Positions 56,943 through 64,000 of a DNA stretch of 64,000 nucleotides are shown here, piece after piece. Positions within the stretch are counted from its first letter, which is position 1. Every line of letters begins with the position of its first letter. The notes under the pieces were generated by a model. The model did no database searches. It saw only the letters and a list, made by a program, of their open reading frames with translations, and was not told the origin of the DNA. Position numbers and translations under genes: made by a program. The stretch comes from Labilithrix luteola (GTDB lineage: Bacteria > Myxococcota_A > Polyangia > Polyangiales > Polyangiaceae): NCBI RefSeq assembly GCF_001263205.1, contig NZ_CP012333.1, positions 8,723,501-8,787,500 of the forward strand, in the 5' to 3' direction.

Positions 56943-58208
56943 TCAGAAGGAGTTCGCGGTGTCGGTTGGCTTCGACGCGGGCTTGGCCGGCGCGGGCGCC
57001 GCCGCCTTCGGTGCGGCCATTCCGCCCGCGCCCGGGGTTCCGGCCTTGCTGCGCTCCGCCTCGCGGCGCGCCGCGACCTGGTCGAGATTCGCGAGAGCCT
57101 GCCGTGCGCGGGCCTCGTGGGAAGCCACCGTCGTGAGACGCGTGAACTTCTCGCGCGCCCCGTCGATCTGACCGAGCGTGAGCTGGCAACGCCCCGCTTC
57201 GTAGAGCGCATCGCTGCCGGTGTAGCTGCCGGCGGCTTTCTGGGCCACGGCTTCGAAGCGCGGGAGCGCCGCCGCGCAGCCGTGGCTGTCGTTCACGCTG
57301 CGAGCGGCCCACAACGCCGAGTTCTGATCGCCCGTCTGCGCGGCGCCATCGAACAGGCGGATCGCCTCGGCGTAGTTCCGCGCACGGTACGCGGCCATCC
57401 CTGCGGAATAGCCGTCTTGGACGCTGCTTCCGGTGGTAGCGACCGGGCTCGGAGCCACGCGCTGCTGCATCGAATCGGCAAGCTGCGCCGGGGCTCCCGC
57501 GGGAGCCGCTGCGTTCGAGGGCTCGAGCGAGCGCGCGAAGCCCTTCTTCTGGGCGTTGCCGGCGAAATCGCCTTCCTCTTCCTTGGCGGGCGCGCTCGCC
57601 GCGAGCGCTCCGAGCGACGCCTCGTCTTTTCCGCGCCCGGCGCCGGCGGTTGCGCGATCCATCGGATCGGCCAACGTGAGGGCGGTCGCCGCTGGTGCCG
57701 CGGCTGCCATCGGAGCGACGGGGGGCGGGACCGCCGCGCCGTGAGCCGCGGCGGCAGCTTTGTCGTCGAGCGAATCGTGATCGGCGGCGGCCAGAGCACC
57801 GGCCGGCTCGCCGCGCACGGTGACCGAGACCTCCGATTCGCGCGCGGCATCGCGTTTGGCGCGCAGCAAGAACGCGCTCGAACCGATCATGAGGAGGAAC
57901 ACGGCGGCCATCGCCGTCTGCGGACGCATCGCCCAGCTGCCCGCCCAGGAGAGGGCGCGCGACGCGCGACTGCGGATCGGAACGACCTTCTGCGCTTCCC
58001 GCGTGGCCGCGAAGATCTTGTCCTCGAGGCCCTCGGGAACGTCGACGATCGGGAACGTCGCGAGACGGCGCGTGGCGCGCATCCCGTTGAGTGCTGCCGA
58101 GCATCGCGCGCACCCCGAGACGTGGCGCTTGAGTGCCGCGCTCGTCAGCTCGTCCAGCTCTTCGTAGAGCTCATCGAGCAGCAGGGGTTCGAACTTCTCG
58201 CAATCCAT
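56943..58208 (-). CDS. Zinc-finger anti-sigma factor with TPR-like periplasmic domain
   Basis: 421 aa. The cytosolic N-terminus carries the zinc-binding anti-sigma motif His29-x3-Cys33-x2-Cys36. A membrane helix (about 97-115) is followed by an Ala/Pro-rich periplasmic linker and a helical TPR-like domain (about 270-390: GYSAGMAAYRARNYAEAIRLFDGAA), then a Pro/Ala/Lys tail. It should hold the ECF sigma factor encoded 60 bp upstream. The TPR module could sense envelope proteins. No PrsW gene is adjacent, though one lies at 1-1417. Confidence 0.87.
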   Translation of the reverse strand: MDCEKFEPLLLDELYEELDELTSAALKRHVSGCARCSAALNGMRATRRLATFPIVDVPEGLEDKIFAATREAQKVVPIRSRASRALSWAGSWAMRPQTAMAAVFLLMIGSSAFLLRAKRDAARESEVSVTVRGEPAGALAAADHDSLDDKAAAAAHGAAVPPPVAPMAAAAPAATALTLADPMDRATAGAGRGKDEASLGALAASAPAKEEEGDFAGNAQKKGFARSLEPSNAAAPAGAPAQLADSMQQRVAPSPVATTGSSVQDGYSAGMAAYRARNYAEAIRLFDGAAQTGDQNSALWAARSVNDSHGCAAALPRFEAVAQKAAGSYTGSDALYEAGRCQLTLGQIDGAREKFTRLTTVASHEARARQALANLDQVAARREAERSKAGTPGAGGMAAPKAAAPAPAKPASKPTDTANSF

Positions 58209-58268
58209 CGGTCGGCTCTTCGTAAGGACGGTTCTCGTGAACTGTGGTGTGAATGGATCCCTGGGGGG

Positions 58269-58889
58269 TCAGCGGAGCGCGCGCGCGTAGTCTTCGTATT
58301 CGGAAAGCGCCTCTTGGAGGCGCTCGAGGGCATAGCGCATTCGGCTCTTCACGGTGTTCTCCGGAACGCCCGTGATTTCGGCGATTTCCTTGAAGGGAAG
58401 GTTCGAGACCTCACGCATGAGGAACACCTCGCGCTGCTCGTCCGGCAAGGTGTCCACCGCGCGAAGGATGCGCTCTTTCAATTCGATGCCCGTCGCGTCG
58501 CGTTCGACACTCGCGCGCGGATCGGCCGTCTGCTCCCCCAGGGTCGGGCCATCGCCGCCGTCGTCGCTCTTCGACTCGTCCAGCGACGGGTGCTTGCGCA
58601 GGGCGCGCTTCCGGAGCTGGTCGATGCAGAGGTTGCGGGTGATGGTGTAGACCCAGGTAGTGAAGCGTGCCTCGTGTTTGAAGTCCGTCGCGTTCTGCAC
58701 CACGCGCACGAAAGCTTCTTGCACGACGTCCTCGGCCACCTGACCGATGCGCACTTGCCGCAAGGCGAAGTTGTAGAGCGGGCCCTGATGACGGCGAACG
58801 AGCTGAGCGAAGGCCGCACGATCGCCGTTCTGATACCGAAGCATCAGCGTCTCGTCGGACGGGTCCAGCGCGTGTCGGGACACGGTCAT
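58269..58889 (-). CDS. RpoE-type ECF sigma factor
   Basis: 206 aa. Region 2 (about 15-90: LMLRYQNGDRAAFAQLVRRH, EDVVQEAFVRV, WVYTITRNLCIDQLRK) and region 4 (about 145-200: LPDEQREVFLMREVSNLPFKEIAEITGVPENTVKSR) are complete, joined by an acidic linker. No region 3. First gene of an operon with its anti-sigma factor. Regulates unknown envelope-related promoters and probably its own. Confidence 0.95.
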   Translation of the reverse strand: MTVSRHALDPSDETLMLRYQNGDRAAFAQLVRRHQGPLYNFALRQVRIGQVAEDVVQEAFVRVVQNATDFKHEARFTTWVYTITRNLCIDQLRKRALRKHPSLDESKSDDGGDGPTLGEQTADPRASVERDATGIELKERILRAVDTLPDEQREVFLMREVSNLPFKEIAEITGVPENTVKSRMRYALERLQEALSEYEDYARALR

Positions 58890-59430
58890 CGCGGCGCGCC
58901 CAGACTACCTCGATCCGGGCCTCGGCACGCCATGCTTCGCCGCACCTTTTCACCCAAACGACTCGTGGAGGCGCGTGGCGGCGAGAGAGCTCGAGCGAAG
59001 CCGTGGCGCTCCTCCGGGGCCGGCGAGCGCGCGTTGACCCTCGGATGGGCGCCGAAACGCGAGAACCCGAGACGCGAGAGCCGCGCGAGAACACGACGAA
59101 CGCGACGGACGCGAGGAACACGGTCGGGGACATTTTCTTGGAGGTTCAGACGCACCACCGGCTGGAAAGATCTCGGACCACAAAAAGCGAGTGGTCCAGC
59201 CTCACTGCAGAAATGACGTAACGCGTCGCCTTCATGCCTGGTCAGGTCGGAGTCCAGGCTCAGGCATGGGTTGCAAGGCATCCGTCAGCGGGCCTACACT
59301 CCTGCTCGGCCAGCACCTTGCGTCGAACCACTGCGCGCATGCGTAGTCACTCGAATGCGTCTCGAGCAAGGATTTTCCCGGGTTTTTTCGGGAACTGTCT
59401 GGTGACGGCTTGGGCTTGAAAGGGAACAGC
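58890..59430. other. Divergent intergenic region with three inverted repeats
   Basis: 541 bp between the sigma factor and the envelope operon; no supported gene. Inverted repeats: ggaccac/gtggtcc (59175-59197), catgcctg/caggcatg (59233-59268) and ttcccg/cgggaa around a T run (59375-59394), the last in the leader just before the 59431 gene. Promoters for both operons must be here. The start of the 59431 gene has AAAGGGA 6 bp upstream. Confidence 0.5.
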
Positions 59431-60396
59431 ATGCGACGTCATGGGATCGGTCGTATCCGCGGTCTAGCGTTGGTCTTCGCCCTCGGGGTGTCGGCCAGTG
59501 CCGCCTCCGCGCTTGGCCAACCTAGCCAGCCTGCGCAGTCTGGTACCTCCGGTGCGGGCGTGGCCGCTGCGGGTAAGGACGCCGGCGCATCATCCACGCC
59601 TTCCTCGACAGCCGCGAAAGGCGCCGGAACGGCGTCGCCGGCATCGGGCGCGACGGCCGCGAGCGCACCTGCCTCGACCCCGGGCGCGGCAGCGAGTGGG
59701 TCGGCTGGCGCCGCCGGCGGACCAGGTGGTCCGGCGGTTCCCATCCCGGACAAGGCCACGATGGACGGAGCGACCTATGGCGTTCGCCTTCGCGATCTCG
59801 AATCGCGCGTGGACGAGCTCAAGGATCAGATTCGCCGGAGCCATACGCGCCTCGCTCTCCTGAGCGACACGATCCTCTCGGGCGGCGCCGCCGGCTCGCG
59901 CGCGGAGGTCATCTTCCACAACGAGATGTCGAGCGCGTTCCGCCTGATCCGCGCACTCTTCGTCGTCGACGGTGCGGTGCAGTACAACCGCGCGGACGAG
60001 TCGGGCGCCCTCGCCGATCAGAAGGAGATCCCCGTCTTCAGCGGATCGATTCCGCCGGGCGACCACACGGTTCAGGTCGTTCTGAACTTCCAGGGCAACG
60101 GCTTCGGCGTGTTCACCTACCTCCGCGGCTACAAGTTCGAAGTGAAGAGTGCGCACTCCTTCACGGCGGTCGAAGGAAAGAGCCTGTCGCTCGTCGCGAC
60201 GGCGCTCGAGAAGGGCGGTGTCACCACGCCGCTCGAGCAGCGCCCGACGATCGAGTGGGGTGAGAAGGTGGGCGCACTCGCGGGGGCGACGTCCCAATCG
60301 AGCGCAACGCAGCCGAGTGCTCCGGCGGTGAAGGCTGAAGGCCAGAGCGGCAATGGCTCGGCCTCAGGCAGCCTCTCGATCGGCGGAGGGAAGTAA
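59431..60396 (+). CDS. Secreted coiled-coil envelope protein
   Basis: 321 aa from the ATG at 59431. Signal peptide MRRHGIGRIRGLALVFALGV to about residue 29, then an Ala/Ser/Gly/Pro-rich linker of about 80 residues. A short coiled coil (VRLRDLESRVDELKDQIRR) and a beta-rich domain (about 165-265: FHNEMSSAFRLIRALFVVDG, SGSIPPGDHTVQVVL) follow, with a Ser/Gly tail. Similar proteins sit next to TPR genes in myxobacteria. First gene of a three-gene operon; periplasmic or outer-membrane associated. Function unknown. Confidence 0.75.
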   Translation: MRRHGIGRIRGLALVFALGVSASAASALGQPSQPAQSGTSGAGVAAAGKDAGASSTPSSTAAKGAGTASPASGATAASAPASTPGAAASGSAGAAGGPGGPAVPIPDKATMDGATYGVRLRDLESRVDELKDQIRRSHTRLALLSDTILSGGAAGSRAEVIFHNEMSSAFRLIRALFVVDGAVQYNRADESGALADQKEIPVFSGSIPPGDHTVQVVLNFQGNGFGVFTYLRGYKFEVKSAHSFTAVEGKSLSLVATALEKGGVTTPLEQRPTIEWGEKVGALAGATSQSSATQPSAPAVKAEGQSGNGSASGSLSIGGGK

Positions 60397-60398
60397 GA

Positions 60399-62792
60399 GT
60401 GAGACGCGCGGTATCGTCTGCGATCGTGCTCGCCGTGCTCGCGGGGCAGGCCCCCGCGTTCGCCGCGAACGCCGAGGCTGACGCGAGTCGTGCGCAGACC
60501 GAGGTCGCGACGATCGACCGCGAAAGCGCGAGCGTCCAGTCGGCCATCGAGAAGGCGAAGGCTCAGCGGTACACCGTCGAGCAGCGCCTGGCGAACGGCG
60601 ACATGCTCTTCCGGAGCAAGGATTACCCGCGCGCCGTCGTCGTCTTCAGCGAGATCCTCGAAGAGTACCCGGACACGGCGTCCTACCCCGACGCATTGTG
60701 GCTTCGCGGCGAGACGTTCTACGCGCAGAAGGAGTACCTCTCCGCGCGGCGCGACTTCCGCGAGATCGTCAACAGGGGGAACGAGCCGCGCTTCAATCCG
60801 TACTACGGAAGGGCGCTCGCACGTCTCATCGATGTCTGCCTTCGCATCGACGACATCAAGGGCCTCGACGAGGTTTTCTCGAAGCTCAATCAGGTGCCAC
60901 CGGCGCAGGTCGACTCGGCGCTCCAGTACGCGAAGGGCAAAGCGTACTACTTCAAGGGGGACTACGCCGCCGCGCAGGCCGCCTTGTCCGCGGTGCCCAA
61001 CGGGCAGACCCACACGCATCAAGCGCGCTATTTCCAGGGCTTGATCGCGATGCGCCAGGCGCGTCCGCAGACGCCGCCTCCAGCAGCGCCGGGGAGCGCG
61101 GGGCCGGTGGTGACGCCGCGTGCGACGCTCGCGAACTACAAGCCGGCCATCGAGGCCTTCCGCGTGGTGACCGAGCTCCCGCCGGACACGGACGAGCACA
61201 AGCACGTCATCGATCTCGCGTGGATGGCCATCGGCCGCCTCCAGTACGAGGTCGAAAACTACACGCAAGCGGCCGAGGCGTACTCGAAGGTCGGACGTGA
61301 TTCACCCGAGTTCAGCACGATGCTCTACGAGCTCGCGTGGGTGTACGTCCGCCTCGGCGACGTGCAGCGCGCCGAGCGGGCACTCGAGGTGCTCCAGATC
61401 GCCGATCCGAGCTCACCGACGGTCGGTGACGGAACGCTCCTCCGGGCGGACCTCCTTCTGCGCGCGGGCGCCTTCGACAAGGCGCTGCAGCTCTACACGG
61501 GCATTCGCGAGCAGTACGAGCCGATGCGCGCGAAGGTCGAGAACTTCATCGACACCACGCAAGACCCAGCCGTCTACTACGACAAGCTCTCCCAGCAGCA
61601 GCTCGACGTCCTCGATCAAAACGAGCAGCTTCCTCCGGTCGCCATTCGATGGGCGCGCGAAGCGGAAGACGGGCCGATGGCGTTCGCCGTCATCGACGAC
61701 GTCAACCAGTGCAAGTCGCTCATCCGTCAGAGCTACGGCTTGATCGAGAAGCTCAACATCATCCTCAACGCCACGAACCGCGTTCGGGCGTTCCCCGAGC
61801 TCGCGGCAGGTGAAGAGCAGGCCCTCTCGCTCTTGAACCGCATCTCGAAGATGCGCCTTCAGGTGGCGAAAGGCCTCGACGACGAGGAGCCCAAGGATCT
61901 CCAGGGCGAGATGGGGCAGGCGCGGGCGCAGCGCCGCCAGTCGATGGGCATCATCGCGGAGCTGCCGGTAGCGACCAGCGACTTCGCCGAACGCGATTTC
62001 ATCGGCATGCGCCAGTGGAACACGGTCAGCCAAGAGCTCTCCCGGCGTGTCATCGAGGTCGACTACCTCAATGCGACGATCAACGGGCTCCGGCGCATGC
62101 TCAAAGAGGATGCGCAGCAGGGCGTCGCTCGCGCGCCGTCCGACGTGGATCGCTTCAACGCCGAGCTCGACGAGAACGAGCGTCTGCTGAAGCAACGCCA
62201 GGATGAGATGGTCGAGCTCCGTCGCCAGATCGAGATCGGGCGCGCGCAGATCGGCATCGGCGACGCGCGCTACCAGAATGACGCCGTCGCGCGCGTGCAG
62301 TTCCGTGACGCGCTCGATCGCGAAGTTCTTCTCGGCTCGCAAGGGCAGGGAGGTTCCGACACGCAGCGCTACGCCGCGCGTGTGAAGCCCGCGCTCGATC
62401 AGGCGCGCATCGTCGAAGACCGGCTCGTCGCGCAGTTCGCGCAGCTCGAACAGCAGGTCGGCGCGCGCGTTGGCGAGGTGCAGGCCAAGGTCGAGGCCGA
62501 GCGCCTCAAGATCAACGGCTACAACATGAAGCTCGGCGTGCTCGACACCGAAGCGCGCGATCTCGTCGGACAGGTGGCGAAGCGCAACTTCGTCATCGTT
62601 CGCGACAAGCTTCGCAACATTGTCCTACGCGCCGACGTAGGCATCACCGAACAGGCCTGGGAAGTTCGCGAAGAGGAGCTCGATCGCGTGCACAACCTCC
62701 AGACGGAGCGCGCGCGAGAAGAGCAGCTGCTCGACGAAGAGCTGCGTGAAGTGCTCGACGACGCGGGGGATACGAAGCCCCTCAGCAAATGA
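60399..62792 (+). CDS. Large periplasmic TPR protein
   Basis: 797 aa, GTG start at 60399 with GGAGGG 8 bp upstream. Signal peptide to about residue 22 (AFAAN). Coiled coil, then TPR units (ANGDMLFRSKDYPRAVVVFSEIL; GRLQYEVENYTQAAEAYSKVG) to about 400, and a long helical coiled-coil half (about 420-790). The layout recalls the TPR proteins linked to adventurous gliding in Myxococcus (AglT/PglI group), but I cannot confirm orthology. The stop overlaps the next ATG (ATGA). Confidence 0.8.
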   Translation: MRRAVSSAIVLAVLAGQAPAFAANAEADASRAQTEVATIDRESASVQSAIEKAKAQRYTVEQRLANGDMLFRSKDYPRAVVVFSEILEEYPDTASYPDALWLRGETFYAQKEYLSARRDFREIVNRGNEPRFNPYYGRALARLIDVCLRIDDIKGLDEVFSKLNQVPPAQVDSALQYAKGKAYYFKGDYAAAQAALSAVPNGQTHTHQARYFQGLIAMRQARPQTPPPAAPGSAGPVVTPRATLANYKPAIEAFRVVTELPPDTDEHKHVIDLAWMAIGRLQYEVENYTQAAEAYSKVGRDSPEFSTMLYELAWVYVRLGDVQRAERALEVLQIADPSSPTVGDGTLLRADLLLRAGAFDKALQLYTGIREQYEPMRAKVENFIDTTQDPAVYYDKLSQQQLDVLDQNEQLPPVAIRWAREAEDGPMAFAVIDDVNQCKSLIRQSYGLIEKLNIILNATNRVRAFPELAAGEEQALSLLNRISKMRLQVAKGLDDEEPKDLQGEMGQARAQRRQSMGIIAELPVATSDFAERDFIGMRQWNTVSQELSRRVIEVDYLNATINGLRRMLKEDAQQGVARAPSDVDRFNAELDENERLLKQRQDEMVELRRQIEIGRAQIGIGDARYQNDAVARVQFRDALDREVLLGSQGQGGSDTQRYAARVKPALDQARIVEDRLVAQFAQLEQQVGARVGEVQAKVEAERLKINGYNMKLGVLDTEARDLVGQVAKRNFVIVRDKLRNIVLRADVGITEQAWEVREEELDRVHNLQTERAREEQLLDEELREVLDDAGDTKPLSK

Positions 62793-64000
62793 GAACGACG
62801 ATGAAGACCGGTTGGTCGAATCGAAGGGTGCTTGGCGCGATCCTCACGATCGCGGCTGTTTTGCCGGCCTCGAGTGTCATAGCGCAGCCTCGAGTCGCCA
62901 CGGGCGCGGCCGGCGCAACTGGCGCGACCGGCGCAGGCGGGGCCAAGGATGCGGGCGCAACGCCGGCTTCGGCAGCGAAGGATGCGGGCGGCGCAACGCC
63001 GACGCCCGCGGATGCGGGAGCCGCCACCCGTGCCACGAGCACGGCAACGGCCGATGCGGATGCGGGAACATCCGGCACGTTGTTCGGCGTCGATGGCGGC
63101 GTGCCCGTCACCGACTCGACCGTGAGCTCGGTGCCCACCGCGCGCAAGATGCACCCGCCGCCTCCGCCACCTTCGCCGGAGCAGGTCGAGGCGCTCGGTG
63201 CATTGAAGGAGCAGGTCGACGCGTACGAGAAGGGCGCCAAGGCGTACCGCGATACGGTCACCACCATCATCCGTCTGCACTACGAGTCGAAGAAGAAGGA
63301 GGTCCTCTCGGGGCTCGATCGCGAAATCGCCATCGAGAAAGAGGAGCTCAAGAAGGCGCGTGAGAACGCCATCAAGCGACTCGAAGAATTCATTGCAGTC
63401 TACAGCGGTCCGCGCGCGCAGCCCGAAGCCACGCCCGACGCCATGTACCGACTCGCGGCGCTCTACGAAGAGCGCGCACGTGGTGAAGAGGCCACCGAGC
63501 CGCTCGAGGTCGGTCTCAAGTCTGCCATCGCGCTCTACAAGCGCGTTCTCCACGAGTTCCCGAACTACCGCGAGACGGCCGGCATCTACTACTTCCTCGG
63601 GCACGCGCTCAACGACTCGGGGCGCACGAACGAGGCGCAGCAGGTCTGGCGCTCGCTCGTGTGCCACAACATCTACGCCTATCCCACGCCGCCCGATCCG
63701 AAGGACGCAGACAAGGACACCGTCGTCCCGATGCGCCAGGATCACGACGAGGCGTTCTGGACCGCGTGGCGAAACAAGTATCACGATCCGAAGTCGGTCA
63801 GCCGCAGGAACCCGGAGACCGCCTTCGAGGATCCGTTCCCCAAGGAGTGCAAGTACATCCCTCAGCCCGCGATCATTCAGGGCGAGGAGCCGAAGTACGT
63901 TGCCGAAGTGTGGTGGCAGATCGGCAACTGGGAGTTCGATCAGCTCGACTTCCAGAGCGGTGTGACGAAGGAAGACCCGGGCAGCGTCTGGGGGTACAAC
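62789..64000 (+). CDS. Secreted TPR protein (partial, cut by window edge)
   Basis: Open from the ATG at 62789 to the right edge (404 codons). Signal peptide MRTTMKTGWSNRRVLGAILT to about residue 33 (VIAQP), then a Gly/Ala/Thr-rich linker of about 75 residues, a Pro stretch, and a helical TPR-like region (EQVDAYEKGAKAYRDT; MYRLAALYEERARGEE; YYFLGHALNDSGRTNEAQQVW). Translationally coupled to the TPR gene before it, so the two likely act together in the periplasm or at the outer membrane. Confidence 0.85.
   Translation, partial: MRTTMKTGWSNRRVLGAILTIAAVLPASSVIAQPRVATGAAGATGATGAGGAKDAGATPASAAKDAGGATPTPADAGAATRATSTATADADAGTSGTLFGVDGGVPVTDSTVSSVPTARKMHPPPPPPSPEQVEALGALKEQVDAYEKGAKAYRDTVTTIIRLHYESKKKEVLSGLDREIAIEKEELKKARENAIKRLEEFIAVYSGPRAQPEATPDAMYRLAALYEERARGEEATEPLEVGLKSAIALYKRVLHEFPNYRETAGIYYFLGHALNDSGRTNEAQQVWRSLVCHNIYAYPTPPDPKDADKDTVVPMRQDHDEAFWTAWRNKYHDPKSVSRRNPETAFEDPFPKECKYIPQPAIIQGEEPKYVAEVWWQIGNWEFDQLDFQSGVTKEDPGSVWGYN

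Noticed and set aside
58886..59281. Minus-strand frame upstream of the sigma factor gene
   Set aside because: Arg/Pro-rich with no start signal or family; treated as intergenic.
1..64000. tRNA or rRNA genes, prophage, insertion sequences
   Set aside because: I looked for T-loop-like gttcga contexts, rRNA signatures, transposase or integrase motifs and found none outside coding frames; not exhaustive without a tool.

Overview
This 64 kb window of high-GC DNA looks like a chromosomal segment of a myxobacterium-type organism (Myxococcota, possibly the Polyangiales/Labilithrix side). That placement is inferred from gene content, not from a marker-gene comparison. The clues are many Ser/Thr protein kinases with proline-rich tails, Cys-rich and VWA lipoproteins, a short PilZ protein of the kind common in myxobacteria, a DUF4215-like Cys-rich repeat, frequent GTG/TTG starts, and low-complexity tails on housekeeping proteins. 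I saw no tRNA, rRNA, CRISPR array, insertion sequence or prophage.

Layout. 1-5.3 kb: a PrsW-type membrane protease (cut by the left edge), a SpoU/TrmH RNA methyltransferase, a glutathione S-transferase, a UBP-type zinc finger, an SDR oxidoreductase and a zinc-ribbon membrane protein. 5.5-9.4 kb: a tightly coupled three-gene operon encoding a SulP anion transporter fused to a gamma-carbonic anhydrase, followed by two SPFH/band-7 proteins. 9.6-18.0 kb: a minus-strand signalling block with two Ser/Thr kinases, one kinase-like protein lacking catalytic residues, a PEGA/TPR-type membrane protein, a Cys-rich lipoprotein and a VWA lipoprotein. 18.2-25.2 kb: a LytS/LytTR-type two-component pair, then a TolC-MacA-MacB-type efflux operon whose adaptor gene carries an apparent one-base deletion. 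25.4-28.8 kb: a methyltransferase and an AspA-like zinc hydrolase next to a GCS2-type carboxylate-amine ligase. 28.9-34.1 kb: an OmpR-type two-component pair followed by a small secreted protein made of six almost identical 11-residue repeats, an alpha/beta hydrolase and an RlmI-type methyltransferase.

34.5-50.7 kb is a housekeeping core: prs, rplY(ctc), pth, rpsF-rpsR-rplI, dnaB, an ArsA-type ATPase, der and era. It is interrupted between rplI and dnaB by a PAS histidine kinase, a secreted hydrolase, an unknown protein and a DUF3052-like protein with a histone-H1-like tail. Non-coding structure is concentrated here: terminators, a 20-bp perfect palindrome between divergent genes, a 12-copy hexamer repeat upstream of dnaB, and two tandem hairpin-pair elements with compensatory base changes between arsA-like and der.

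50.9-64 kb: a GT39-like membrane glycosyltransferase, a PilZ protein, a large lipoprotein, an ECF sigma/anti-sigma operon, and a plus-strand operon of three envelope/TPR proteins, the last cut by the right edge.

The most unusual pieces are the SulP-carbonic anhydrase-SPFH operon, the 11-residue repeat protein behind a two-component system, the twin compensating hairpin elements, and the catalytically degenerate kinase.
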